Assembly (NCBI RefSeq): GCF_002288925.2 | Contig: NW_022098045.1 | Location: 2,999,408-3,063,407 of the forward strand | Direction: 5' to 3' | Length of the DNA: 64,000 bases | Source of the DNA: Delphinapterus leucas | Taxonomy: Eukaryota; Chordata; Mammalia; Artiodactyla; Monodontidae | Shown here: positions 34,880 through 46,925 of the stretch, piece by piece | How positions within the stretch are numbered: position 1 is the first letter of the stretch | Layout: each line of letters opens with the position of its first letter | Translations under genes and position numbers: made by a program | Notes under the pieces: model-generated | Seen by the model: only the letters and a program-made list of their open reading frames with translations | Database searches by the model: none | Told to the model about the DNA's origin: nothing

Positions 34880-35640
34880 GTTTCTTTAATGTGAAGTTTT
34901 GTTCTGGTGTCACTTCCTCTGGGGCATTGTCATCCTTTTTGTCACAATCACGTTCCTCATTTATTTTGATCAGTTTGCCTTCACTAAGTTCTTATGGCTG
35001 CATAGCTACATTGCTCCAAAGGGCACGGTGTCAACATTCCAGGGTCATCCCCTATTTCTCGTACAACCCATTTACATTCAGTTAGAATCCTGTTGAAGCG
35101 ACTTTATCTTGTTTTTTACATTCATGGCTCTTACCTTCTTGCTGGCCTAGGTCTCTTCTATCCTTGCTTTGCTGTCACCATCTTCAGATCTTCTATTCAC
35201 ATCCAATTTCATTTCCAGCATCATCACGTTTTATTTCTTTGTTGCACTTTCATCTTTATGGGCTAATAGCCTCTTTTGATTACTCACTTTTGTGAAATGT
35301 CAAGTGAGTTTATCACTGGAACACAAGGAAGCAACATGATTTGCTGTCTGCGTTTGAACTGAATAACAGATGTGCAGTGACCAAGCACTGACAGACTTTG
35401 AAAGAAGTGACATGTTAGTCACTGATCATGATGCTCATCTGTTATTTACATAGTGATTTTTGGACCAAAGAGCTAGCAGCTCTTATATAATTAGTCACAG
35501 TTAATATGCCATGATAACTGAAATTTGAACTGTGTTGTTGGAAGGCTGCTGTTATTTGACTAAATTGTGGCTCTGAAATTTGTACATATTTCAATGAGCA
35601 AGGCAAGGACTGCCTGAATATTATAGATTACAGTAGTTTT
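34880..35640. repeat. Unassigned repeat-like segment
   Basis: The block has a different texture from its flanks. It includes 'tatggctgcatagctacattgctcc', 'attccagggtcatcccc', and a half with 'gtgatttttggaccaaagagctagcagc' and 'ttgttggaaggctgctgttatttgac'. It resembles an old DNA transposon of the Tc1/mariner class, but I cannot name it. Chance frames at 34891-35096 are not supported as genes. Confidence 0.35.
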
Positions 35641-36068
35641 GTGCAGTTTTGAGTTCTTCTGTAAGTTCTGACTTGCAGAAAGTAAAGCTGTATGATGTTA
35701 TCACCTGGGATCTTTGTATGGTATTAATTTTTAACTTATCCAATGATATAACTTAATATCTTAGTATATGTTATAACATTTATGGTATTTAAATTACACC
35801 CAAAATTCACATTTCTAATTCTTTTCCTCCAATATGGCTGCATTTAAAAAAATCAGAATGTTGGAAAGGATGTTAGAAGTTATCAGGGTTCCCCTCAAAA
35901 TGCTTCTGACAGATAATACTATAGATTCATCATGTTAAAATTAGCATAGTGATTTATCCCTTACTTTTATAACTACAAAACGAATTCAACACATATAGCA
36001 TACTCATTTGATATCATAGGAAATTAAGGTCTAGAAAATATCAGGGGTATATTAACATCACAAATCTG
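35641..36068. other. Intron 3, no feature recognised
   Basis: AT-rich unique sequence. Confidence 0.45.
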
Positions 36069-36288
36069 TTTTTTTTTTTTGTTTGTTTGTTTTTTTGCCC
36101 TACGCGGGCCTCTCACTGTTGTGGCCTCTCCCGTTGCGGAGCACAGACTCCGGACGCGCAGGCTCAGCGGCCGTGGCCCACGGGGCCAGCCACTCCGCGG
36201 CATGTGGGATCTTCCCGGACCGGGGCACAAACCTGTGTCCCCTGCATCGGCAGGCGGACTGCCAACCACTGCGCCACCAGGGAAGCCC
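36069..36288 (-). mobile_element. CHR-type SINE
   Basis: Poly-T with internal G interruptions (tttgtttgtttg) is followed by a reverse CHR SINE body ending 'ccaccagggaagccc'. Well preserved. No clear target duplication was seen. Confidence 0.92.
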
Positions 36289-36565
36289 TGTCCAAAATTT
36301 TTGACATTGGGTTTAAACGCAGTTGTTTGGCTCATGCAAAGCAAGAATCTTTTTTTTTTTTTTGTACTGTGTTTGCCAAGCAATCTTCTTGTGGTGTGCA
36401 GTTTTTAAATTTCCCCCGCTTATATTTGTATTACATTCAAATCATTATAGAAAACATATCACATTTCCAAATATCTAGTTTGTCTTCAAAAATTAAATTC
36501 ATGTCTGTAGAAATTTTACCCCTTTATGGGCAATATTCCTTTTTGTTAAATTTATTAGCAGTTTG

Positions 36566-36579
36566 CCACTAGATGGCAC
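36566..36579 (+). promoter_or_regulatory. CTCF core-motif match
   Basis: CCACTAGATGGCAC fits the consensus CCASYAGRKGGCRS at all 14 positions. It lies in intron 3 outside any recognised repeat. Binding in vivo is not shown by sequence alone. Confidence 0.4.
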
Positions 36580-36739
36580 TAGTGATCTGTCTGTACTAAA
36601 ATAAATTGAGTCCTGTGTTCATTTTAGAAGGTGAGAAGCCTAGAGCCAAAGGAATGATAACAAATATTTGGATGCTTTGAGAGAGGGCAATTTTCTATCT
36701 AGCTGAAAAGAAAAGCCAATAATATACAAAATAACAGTG

Positions 36740-36970
36740 ACTAAAATGTGTTACGTTAAGCATATATTATGTCTTAGGCACTTCACATTAGTTGATTCGT
36801 TGGATCCTCACAATAACCCAATGGTGGTGGAGCTGTTATTATGTACATTTTACTGATGATGGATTTAAGGTACAGAGAGGTTAGGTAACTTCCTCTAAGA
36901 TCACAGAGCTGGTAATTGAGCTGGGATGTGAATCCAGGCAGACTGGTCCCTCATGCCACTACTGTTATGT
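36740..36970 (-). repeat. MIR SINE
   Basis: Reverse MIR order: 'aagcatatattatgtcttaggcacttcac', 'ggatcctcacaataaccc', 'acagagaggttaggtaacttcc', 'gatcacagagctggtaattg', 'gatgtgaatccaggcagact'. Confidence 0.88.
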
Positions 36971-37004
36971 TACCACCCCCACCAGCATGCCGTGTTAGCT
37001 AGTG

Positions 37005-37115
37005 GGTAATGTGTGCTTACTAGGTGACAGGTATTCTTTTATATGGATGATTTTATTTAGCCCTCAAAACAGCCTTATAAGTAAGAATTACCTTCTTCAT
37101 TTTACAGATCAGGAG
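37005..37115 (-). repeat. MIR SINE fragment
   Basis: The text 'tgtgcttactaggtgacagg', 'agccctcaaaacagcc' and 'cattttacagatcaggagac' follows reverse MIR order; the right part is missing. Confidence 0.65.
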
Positions 37116-37261
37116 ACTTTATTTTACTTAACCTACATTATACTGGGACATATAGTTTGTTGGTTACTAGAAAAAGTTGGATAAAGTAGGAAATCATAAA
37201 ACAATGCATTTTACCTTAAACATTGTATTATGACATAAAGTATTTATATGTTAATTCATCA

Positions 37262-37815
37262 ATTTGTTGGGGAGGAAAGTTTCCTCTTCCCTTCTAGGTT
37301 CTTCTGGCTGGTGACCTGAGATAGATTCACAGGAGAAAAACAAACAAAAGTTTAATAACATGTGTACTTGGGAGAGACCCAGGAAAACTGAGTAACTCGC
37401 CAAAATGGCTGAAGCTTTCACCTTAAATACGATCTTCAGCTAAAGACAAAAGATTCAGCTAAAGACAAAAGAAGATGTTGGGCGTAGTGGTTTGGGACTT
37501 CAAAGGGGAGGAAAGCAATTCACCTGGAGATGCAAAAGCAGATGTTTGCTGGGCCATGAAGGGGCATTGGGACACAGAGTGGACTTTGATGTCTAGGCTC
37601 TGCTGAGTTTCCTCCAACACAACTAGTCCATTTTCTTTGCAGATATTTCTGGAGATACCTCTATTCTAGGAATAGGTCCTTTATCTGAATTCTTTAGGCA
37701 GCTAATGGGGAGGTAAAAACACAGACTTACTGAGTCTTCTGTTTCTTAAAAATAATCAGCCTAAAATAATCCTTATGCCAAAGAGATATTTGGGGTGGCA
37801 AATTGTGCTTCCCTA
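37262..37815 (-). mobile_element. ERVL-type LTR
   Basis: It opens 'ttgttggggaggaaagtttcctc', includes 'agatagattcacaggagaaa' and 'gacttcaaaggggaggaaagc', and ends near 'ggtggcaaattgtgcttccc'. An extra 'attcagctaaagacaaaag' direct duplication sits at 37434-37470. It is related to the elements at 24136, 38588 and 52105. No coding sequence. Confidence 0.6.
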
Positions 37816-37942
37816 CAAGATCCGAGTCTCTATGGAACCTACTGTTTGGAATTTTGTGTTATCTTCTGGCATTAATAATACCTATGAATCACTGCCTATA
37901 ATTTTCAGTTTGAGATAAAACTAAGTGAAAATTCATCTATAT

Positions 37943-38238
37943 ATATATTTTTTAAATTTATTTCTATTTATTTTTGGCTGCATTGGGTCCTCACTGCTGA
38001 GTGCAGGCTTTCTCTAATTGCAGCGAGTGGGGGCTACTCTTTGTTGCAGTGTGCAGACTTCTCATTGCAGTGACTTCTCTTGTTGCGGAGCAAGGGCTCT
38101 AGGCGCATGGACTTCAGTAGTTGTGGCTCATGGGCGTAGTTGCTCCGCGGCATGTGGGATCTTCCCGGACCAGGGCTTGAACCCGTGTCGCCTGCATTGG
38201 CAGGGGGATTCTTAACCACTGCACCACCAAGGAAGCCG
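37943..38238 (-). mobile_element. CHR-2-type SINE
   Basis: The long reverse form runs from 'tttggctgcattgggtcctc' to 'ccaccaaggaagccg'. It is flanked by catctatat repeats at 37934-37942 and 38241-38249. Confidence 0.9.
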
Positions 38239-38587
38239 CCCATCTATATTTTTAAAGTGTCTCCCAGTGTTCATGGTTGTCTTGTCCTTATCTAAGATAT
38301 TACTAATTCTTTTTAATTCTCGAGTCTTTTGAGAACATTCAACCTAGTATTCATAGACATAACAACTGTTTGTACCATTTTAATTAAATCACATAATTTA
38401 CTGTGAAAGAACTGGCAAAAACAGGTTGAGAAATACACACACTTGTCTCTTGATTATCATGAAACTCTACTGGTAGGTGCAGGAGTAGTTTATTAATGAC
38501 ATTCTGATATTCTTTCAACAAGCCCTGGGCATCAACCTGCATGCTTTAAGAAGACGTGGAAATCATTAGTCATTTTGATAGGTTGTG
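38239..38587. other. Intron 3, short unique stretch
   Basis: No feature recognised. Confidence 0.4.
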
Positions 38588-39112
38588 TTGGGGAAGGGCA
38601 GATTTCCCCTCTATCTCTCTTGAGTTCTGTGGCTGGACTACTACACAAGACAGATTAACAGGAGAAAAAGAAACAAACTTTAACTTATGCACATGGAGGT
38701 CCCACAGTCATGGGACCTAGGAAGTGGCCAAAGCAGGCAGCTTTTATACTTTTTAGACAAACAAACAATAAATTTGTGAGGAATTCACAGGACAAAGAAA
38801 ATTAGGCTTTGGGTGCTTAATTAGTGAAGAATCTAAGCAGAGTTTGAGTTTGGGATGGTAAACTAAAGGAGTAACAAGTTTTGTTTATATAAGTTTCTCG
38901 CCCCAAATCCCGTATCTCTGGAAATCAGGGTGTCCTACCTTCAGATGCAAGGAGTGCACCTTTCATGAGAGATTTATTTCCTACTTTCAAGGAGACAGAG
39001 CGGAGGGTCAGAGTGTCCCTCTTACAATGGCTCTCTCTTAAGTAACCAATTCAAAATAATTAATATGCCATTGAAGCATATTTTGGCATGGCCTGCCCTG
39101 AGCCCCAACAGT
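38588..39112 (-). mobile_element. ERVL-type LTR, nearly complete
   Basis: Its ends are mirror images, tgttggggaagggc at the left and ctgagccccaaca at the right, the TG...CA form of an LTR. Inside are 'gacagattaacaggagaaaa' and 'gaggaattcacaggac'. It is a solo LTR without viral genes. Confidence 0.65.
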
Positions 39113-39854
39113 TGGCTATGTGCAAGTGGATTGAAATAGCCTCTCTCCGGTACATGTCTTATAAGATTTTTATAATGAACCAATGAAACAATGAGCAAAT
39201 GAACAAATGAAATGATTCTAGTCAATTACATCTCCAAGTTTCCATCATTTTGTTAATAATCTGGATTCCAAGTTATTTCATGATTCGAAGTCGGAAATTA
39301 TTTTTCACAGTTAGGGTACTATGTTGAGCAAAAGAAATTCCAAATTAGAATTATAATTCTGGTGTTGGAATACAAGCTTGCATAAGGATTAAACAGAATG
39401 TGCAAGCAGTTTTCATGCATCTCATTTGGGTAAGAAAGCAAAGAAATGAGAGAGAATTCTGTCCTATTTGATGGTAATGAATCTATCACAGGCTTAAGCC
39501 CATGCTTTTGTTCAGGAGCTGTGTGACTTTGGTCCAGATTGAAAGTACTCAGGATAAAATTGTGTGTCCACAGTCACATGGTCTGGCTGTTTGTCCTGTA
39601 GCTGGTCCTATATCTAGGGAGAGATGAAACAATCATATGTGGATGCTTCCCTACTCCTTTCCTAACTGTGCATAGATTCTATCAGTACCAATAAGTGATA
39701 TTTTGTCAAGGCCAGAATGATGTCTGCTATTCGTGTTGTATATACTTTTCTCCTAATTACGTATTATTTGCTTTTAGCTTTTATTGAGTTACATCTATTA
39801 AACTTATATTAAATATCATTTGTAGAGTATGTCAACTGAAGAAAAATGCACACC
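39113..39854. other. Intron 3, no feature recognised
   Basis: AT-rich unique sequence. Confidence 0.45.
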
Positions 39855-40310
39855 CTAAAAGTTGAGAGTTAAGTTTTATTTGGGGACATTACTGAGGACT
39901 GTAGCCTGGGAGACAGCCTCTCAGGTAGCTCTGAGAAACTACTTCAAAGAAGTAAGGAAGGAGCTAGGATATCTAGGAGTTTTTTCTGGGAAAAAAAAAA
40001 AGGTGGTTGAACATCAGAAGATTACTACTAATCACAAAAAACAGACATCTCAAGTTAATGATTTTAGTGATTTTCTATGTATGGGAAGATGCAAGAGTCT
40101 GGGCTCATTGAAATTATTCCTTAGATATGCATCTTAACTATCTAGGGTCAGTATCCAGAACACAGAATGTTTCCTGGTTTTCTCCATCCTGAATTACCCT
40201 CAGGGTGCACTGTTAGGCAGGGGGTGGGGTGACTACAGTGGTTGATAGCTTGATGGTGGACGACATTTGTTGTTGACTGGAATGGCAGGCAACATTCCCT
40301 TTCCACAAGT
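39855..40310 (-). mobile_element. LTR-like repeat (artiodactyl type)
   Basis: The block 'aaaagttgagagttaagttttatttgggg', 'agcctgggagacagcctctcagg', 'gggaagatgcaagagtctgggctcattg' and 'ctcagggtgcactgttagg' looks like an artiodactyl LTR family in reverse. The family name is uncertain. The frame at 39862-40137 is a chance frame inside it. Confidence 0.5.
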
Positions 40311-40617
40311 ATGTGTCAGTTTGTAGTGTTAAAAATAAGGTGGAATAATGGTCTTTAAAACTTGGGAGTCAGTGACATTCTTTTTGGACTAAAGCAATGA
40401 AAGGGAAATGATAATCTCCACAAGCTTGAAGCACACTGGAAATTTGCTATAAATGTTTGTTGTAGGGTGGTATTTGGTACAGGGTGAATTTGGTTTAAAA
40501 GGGTTTAAATTATATGAATTATATGAAAGCATTCAGATGTAAGTCTAGAAAGCAGCAATCACTCAATTAAATTTTAATGTGGTTTTTTACAACTACTGCT
40601 CCATGATAACTATTACT
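40311..40617. other. Intron 3, no feature recognised
   Basis: Short AT-rich unique stretch. Confidence 0.4.
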
Positions 40618-40835
40618 AGTATTAGTAATGGCGATTTTTATCATTTATTATTGCCAGACATTGTTATAAAGTGCTTTAAATACAAGAAATCATTTAACAC
40701 TCAGAACAACCCTTAACAGTAGGTACATTTTTTTGATCTGTGGTTTATAGTTAAGGAAACTGAACTGAGAAATTTGTATAAGGTCACAACAAGTGAGTAG
40801 CAGAGAAAAACCAGGAGACCCAATTATAGTATTCT
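40618..40835 (-). repeat. MIR SINE
   Basis: Reverse MIR order: 'ttattgccagacattgttataaagtgc', 'catttaacactcagaacaaccc', 'aaggaaactgaactgagaaatttg', 'ataaggtcacaacaagtgagtagc'. Confidence 0.8.
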
Positions 40836-41825
40836 TTCAGTCATAATCACAGTCCCACAACTGAGACTGCAAGTCAAGCACCAAGAGAGGTGCTTAATCA
40901 CCTTTTTGTATTTTCTTGCTTTCTAAGAAATCGACCTCTCATCTATTTCTGGGAACAAAATTATTTGGTAGAATGGGAAAACTTATTCTATCTTATCTAT
41001 CTTTTTCTAAAATAGTTTTTCAAATATTTCCCTTCATTTATCTAGTTTGAAGCCTTTGAGGATTAACATCTTCCAATTTATGTAAGAGGATTGAACAGAG
41101 AAATCAGAATGAAATACAGGATTAAAGGATTAAATATGGAGAAGGCGAGTAAGAAAAGTGAGAATTCACGGTGTAGATGTAACAAAGACAAAATTTTCTA
41201 GAATTTAGTAGGCATAAAAATGTGGGTATTGACCTAATTAGTGCATGTAGATATGTATATTTGTCTAAAACTTGATTCTTCATTTGGAGAAAAAAGATCT
41301 TGCTATAATTGCTCTTCTTGAGAGCTTATGGAATTTATGTATGCAGAATACTTTTTACTCTATTTTTAATGTTCTTGACCAGAGTGGGAAATTTTCATCA
41401 CTCTGGACTTCTCAGTTTTTGTAGAGCTTCTTTTCTGTTTATTTCTAAATAATTTCCAAATTAGACTTGACCTTTGTTATAGCTCCCCCCCTTTCTTTAT
41501 GGAGAAAAATGATTCCACATAGAGTATTTCATTGCTTTTGAGTAATATGTTTCTTCCACTAGACTATTAGTTACATCAAAGCAGGGGGAATTGGAGTCAA
41601 CATTTTTATTCCACCTTGCATCATGGTAGACTCTTAGTGAATGTTATTGCTGGAATGAATGAACCCTATAGTTTCACAGCTATTGCTTTGTGTGTATGTG
41701 TGTCATTGAAGGTTCATCCTTCTACCTGTTCTTCTACATCTAAGAGAGTAGTGTGTAAGTTCTGTCACTGATCAGGATTTGGTGAGGATCTTATACCCCC
41801 ATACCCTTGAAGGCTTCCTAAGTGA
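40836..41825. other. Intron 3, mostly unique with an L2 3' end
   Basis: A plus-strand L2 tail is visible at about 41555-41670 ('actagactattagttacatc...gaatgttattgctggaatgaatg'). The rest is unassigned. Confidence 0.5.
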
Positions 41826-42118
41826 TAGTATTTACTATACAAAGGACATGCTAGGATAATGTACATTTTATTACTTGAATAGGACTTTAGCCTCTGACCT
41901 CTTAACTACATTGATTATCTTTCAAACACACTGGGACTGACTTATTTCCAACTTTTAGGCCTTAGCTTAAATGCCACTGGCTCAGAGAGCCTTTCCCAGC
42001 CCATACCTTCTAAAATTACTTTAATTCTGTCAATTCCTATGTTAGATCTGCTTTTTTCTATGGCAGACAAAGTACTCCAAATATCCACATGTTCCCTTAC
42101 ATTTCCCAACTTCTCCTA
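41826..42118 (+). repeat. Duplicated segment, copy A (contains L2)
   Basis: This segment matches 51811-52098 at roughly 85% by eye over about 290 bp, in the same orientation. The match covers an L2-derived part (cttagcttaaatgccactgg) and flanking non-L2 sequence (acaaaggacatgcta). Shared departures from the L2 consensus point to one duplication, not two independent L2 insertions. Confidence 0.75.
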
Positions 42119-42399
42119 TGTTGGGGCCATGTGACTTCTGGTTACTGGACTGTGAGGGAAAGTGACTTTTTTGAGCCACTTCTGGACTGAGATGGTTAAA
42201 AGCTATGTGGCCCCCATCCCCTCTCCTCCTTTTGTTGCAGTTATCATGAAAGCCACGTGTTATAGATGATTGCCAGTTATGAGAAGAAAGGAAGTGGGAT
42301 TCTTAACAGAGGCTTACGTGAGTAAGAAATAAGTATCCTTTCATAAATGATTGGGATTTCAGATTAAAACACACACACACACACAAACACAAATGTGAT
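42119..42399. other. Intron 3, LTR-like remnant and (CA)n
   Basis: The text 'ggccatgtgacttctggttac' to 'gccacgtgttatagatg' resembles an old MaLR LTR body, and a short CA run lies at 42368-42385. The family call is tentative. Confidence 0.35.
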
Positions 42400-45300
42400 G
42401 GAAACTATAAACACACAGATCTAAGAAGCTCAACGAACTCCAAGCCCATAAAATATGAAAAAACTATACCCAAAACACAAAAATCAAATTGTTCAGATGC
42501 AGTGTGATAGAAAAAATTTTGAAAGCAACAAGAGGGGGGGAAATGTCACATTATATACAGAGAAACAAAAGGAAGGAAATAGATTTCTTGTCAAAAACAA
42601 TGTAAGCAAGAAGACAATGGAACACCTTGATTTTTAAAGTACTGAAAGAAAAAAAAACTATTGATCATGAGTTCTATACTCAGTGAAAATATCTTTAAAA
42701 ACCAAAGGCAAAATAGCATTTTTTAGACATTTAGGAAGAGTAGAATCCAGACAGAGCTGAAAACAGTCAACAGCACACCCACACTATAAAAAATGGAAGT
42801 CCTTCAGGCCGAAAGAAATGATACCAAATGAAAATATGTATCTAGCCAAAGGAATGAAGAACAATGGAAATGGTAGCTACATGAGTAAGTATATCTGACA
42901 TTTTTCTTATTAGTCATATAATTTTAGAATATAATTGGTATTTATCCCAAAATAAAAAACAATTTAATGTGTGGTTTGCAACATGTACAACAATAGCACA
43001 AAAGTCAGAAAGGAAGAAATGATAGGACATCATTGTTAGATTCTTATGCTGTATGTGAAGTGATATATCACTTGAGGGTAGACTGAAATAAGTTAAAGCT
43101 GCATACTATAAAATCACAAGCAACTGCTAAAAAAACCCCACACAGCAAAGAGTTATAGATAATAAGCCAGTAAAAGGGATAACATCCAATAATTAAAAAT
43201 GTTCAAATTATTCTAAAGGAAGAAAGAAAATGGGGGAATGATAGATTTAATCACATAAATGTAATGTATATAATCCAATTAGATGTCAGAGGTTGTCAGA
43301 TTGAATAAAAAACAAGACCCAACTATATGGTGCCTACAAAAAATAAATTTTAAGTATAAGGATCCAGAGAGGTTAAAAGAAAAAGGATGTAAAAGACACA
43401 CTATATTAACATAAATCAAAAGAAAGCTGGAGTGGTTATGTTAATAGCAGGCAAAGTATATTTCAGAGCAATGGATACTACCAGGAATAAAGAAGGTCAT
43501 TCCACAGTAATAAAGGAGTCAGTTTATCAAACAGAAATAGCAACCTCAATTGTTTATATACCTAAGAAGAAAGCATTAACAAAAACTAATAGAATTGTAA
43601 GGAAAATAGACAAATCCAAAATTATAATCATAGATTTTAGTACCTCTCTCTCAATAACTGAGAGAACAAGTGGAGAGAAAATCAGTAAGAACAAAGATTT
43701 GAAGTAGAATATCATCCAATTTGATCTAATTGACATTTACAGAACACTCTCCCTGCAAACAACAGAATACACATTTTTTTTCAAGTTCGCATAGAACATT
43801 TACCAAGAGATAACATATTCTAGACTATAAAACAAATCTCAAATATAGAAGGATTTACATTACCTAAAGCATTTTCCCTCACCACAATGGAGTTAGATTA
43901 AAAATCACTAGCAGAAAAATATCTGGAAAATTCCCAAATATTTTGAAACTAAAGAACATCTAACTAACCCATGTGTCAAGTAAGAAAATAAAAGGGAAGT
44001 TAGAAATCACTTTTAGCTTTTCAGTGAAAATACAACATATCAAAATTTATGGTATGCTTCTAAAAAATTACTTAGGAGGAAATATATAGCACTAAACACC
44101 TATCTTAGAAAAGAAGAAAGGTCCCACATCAATAACCTCAGCTCCCACCTTAAGATACTAGAAAAAGAAGAGCAAGTTAAAGACAAACTAAGGACAAGAA
44201 AGGAAATAATAAAGATCAGGGCAGAAATTAGTGAATTAGAAAACAAAAAAATAATGAAGAAAATAATGAAATGAAAGCTAGACTATCAGGGAAAAAGGAA
44301 GATACAAATTACCAATATCAGGAATGAGAAAGATAACATCACTATAGATTTTACAGATATTAAAAGGGTAAAAGTGAATATGTCAGACAACTTTATGCCA
44401 GTTAATTTGGCAAATTAGAGGAAATGGACTACTTTCTTGAAAGATACACACTGCCAAAGCTCACTCAAAAAGAAATAGATAACCTGAATAACTCTTATTA
44501 AAAAATTGACTTTGTAGTGAAAATCTATTCCACAAAGAAAGCTCCATGTTCAGATGGCTTTACCAGTGAAGTCTACCAAATATTTAAAGAAAAAATAATA
44601 TTAAAGAGGAGTAAATACTTCCTAAGTCATTATATGAGGCCACCATTACTCTGATACCAAAAAACAGGCAAAGACATTACAAGAAAGGAAAACCACAGAA
44701 CAGTATCTTTCATGAACATAAATGAAAAAGGTATTAACAAAATTTAACAAATAAAATCCAACAATATATAAAAAGTATCATTCATCATGACCAAAATTCA
44801 TCATGACTTTTATTACAGGAATGCAACATTGGTTTAACATTAGAAAATCAAACAATGTATTTCACCACATTAACAAACTAAAAATGAAAAATCACATGAT
44901 TAGCTCAATAAATAGATTAATTTTTTGGTAAAATTCATTGACTCCTGATAAAAAGCTGTCATATAACTAATAATAATAAAAGGGAACTTCCTCAAGCTGA
45001 TAAGGGACACATATAAAAAATTCACAGCTAACATCATAGTTCATTATGAAAGACAGTATTTTCCTCTTATGATCAGGAAGAAATCAAGAATGTCCATTTT
45101 ATCATGTCTATTCATGGAGATTCTAACCAACACAGAAGGCAAGGCAAGGGAAAGAAAATAAAAAGCAGATAACATGATTGTCTATGTAGAAAATCCAATG
45201 GAATCTAGAAAAATAAAAAGCTACTAATACTAATAAATGAGTCTAACAAGGTTGGAAGATACAAGATTAATATACAAATATCAATCTCCATTCTATGTAT

Positions 45301-45729
45301 TAGCATCAAATATCAGATACTAAGATGAAAAGAGACATTTAAAATAGCATCAAAAATGTGAAATCTTCAGGCATAAATTTGACAAAAGATGTGAGAACCT
45401 GTGCATTGAAAACTACAGAACATTCCTGAGAGAAATTAAAGAAGACCTAAATAAATCAATATATTATGTTCATGGGTTAGAAGCCTAAATATTGTTAAGA
45501 TGTCAGTTATCTTCAAATTAATTTGTAGATTCAAGGCAGTCCCAATTAAAATCCCAGCATACTTTTTTGTAGCAGTTGATAAACTGATTGTCAAATTCAT
45601 ATAGAAATGCAAAGTACCTAGAATAATTAAAACAGCTTTGAAAATGAGTAATGTTGTTGAAAGAGTAATACTTCCTGATTTTAAGACTAATCAAACGTCT
45701 CAAAATCAAAGGATACGAACTTTCAGTTA
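42400..45729 (+). mobile_element. Old L1, + strand, main body
   Basis: A long colinear L1 remnant. Early text resembles the ORF1-side region ('aatttgaaagcaacaagag'-like). ORF2 follows, with 'atgttaatagcaggcaaag' (frame 43432-43707), 'agctccatgttcagatggctttacc', 'aggaatgcaacattggtttaac' and 'atccaatggaatctagaaaaa'. All frames are broken. Later L1 3' ends interrupt it at about 45730 and 46245. Confidence 0.8.
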
Positions 45730-45995
45730 TCAAATAAATGTCATGGCGATGTAATGCACAGCACAGTGACTAAGATTAATAATACTGTATGGCATATTTG
45801 AAAGTTCTTAAGAAAGTACATCTTAAAAGTCCTCATCATAAGAAAAAAAAATTGTGACTATATGTGGTGAGGGATGTTAACTAGACTTATTGTGGTGATT
45901 ATTTTGTAATGTATGTAAATATTGAATCATTATGTTGTACATCTAAAACTAATATAATGTTATATGTCATTTATACCTCAATTAAAATTTGTTAA
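45730..45995 (+). mobile_element. L1 3'-end insertion inside old L1
   Basis: The 3' UTR text 'tactgtatggcatatttgaaag', 'gttgtacatctaaaactaatataatg' and 'tatacctcaattaaaat' is a complete L1 tail. Old ORF2 sequence resumes right after it ('ataaagctacagtaatcaagacag'). Confidence 0.75.
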
Positions 45996-46244
45996 AAAGA
46001 CTAATTATAAAGCTACAGTAATCAAGACAGAGTGGTATTGGAATCAGGATAGAGAAACATCAATGGGCAAAAATTGGAAGTCCACAAATAGATCCACACC
46101 TATATTAACAACTAATTTTTTACAAAGGTGGAAAGACAAATTAGTGCAGAAAGGATGTGCTTTTCACTAATGGTGCTGGAACAATTGGATTGCATATGGA
46201 TACGAAACAAGAACTTGATAAATTAGATTTCATCAAAATTTAAA
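45996..46244 (+). mobile_element. Old L1, + strand, continued
   Basis: ORF2 text 'tacagtaatcaagacagagtgg', 'tttcactaatggtgctggaac' and 'gatttcatcaaaatttaaaac' continues the main body. Confidence 0.8.
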
Positions 46245-46925
46245 ACCATATGACACAGCAGTCCCACTACTGGGCATATACGCTGAGAAAACGATAGCTC
46301 AAAAAGAGTCATGTACCACAATGTTCATTGCAGCACTATTTACAATAGCCAGGACATGGAAGCAACCTAAGCATCCATTGACAGATGAATGACTAAAGAA
46401 GATATGGCACATGTATACAATGGAATATTACTCAACCATAAAAAGGAATGAAATTGAGTTATTTGTAGTGAGGTGGATGGACCTAGAAACTATTATACAG
46501 AGTGAAGTAAGTCAGAAGGAGAAAAACAAATACTGTATGCTAACACATATATATGGAATATAAAAAAAAAAAAAAAGGTTCTGAAGAACCTAGGGGCAGG
46601 ACAGGAATAAAGACACAGAGGTAGAGAATGGACTTGAGGACACAGGGAGGGGGAAGGGTAAGCTGGGAAGAAGTGAGAGAGTGGCATGGACATATGTACA
46701 CTACCAAATGTAAAACAGCTAGTGGGAAGCAGCCGCATAGCACAGGGAGATCAGCTTGGTGCTTTGTGACCACCTAGAGGGGAGGGTGGGAGGGAGACAC
46801 AAGAGGGAGGGGACATGGAGATATATGTGTATATATAGCTGATCCACTTTGTTATAAAGCAGAAACTAACACAGCATTGTAAAGCAATTATACTCCAATA
46901 AAGATGTTAAAAAAACAAAATAAAA
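46245..46925 (+). mobile_element. Younger L1 3' end inside old L1
   Basis: It starts in ORF2 C-terminal text ('gcagtcccactactgggcat'), includes 'gtgaagtaagtcagaaggag' and the 3' UTR 'aaagcaattatactccaataaagatg', then an A-rich tail. The old L1 resumes as 'cttctgctcttcaaaagat', so the insertion point is clear. Confidence 0.88.

Noticed and set aside
36079..36572. Overlapping plus- and minus-strand frames of 109-161 residues
   Set aside because: These are translations of the CHR SINE body; the same peptides recur at each SINE in the window.
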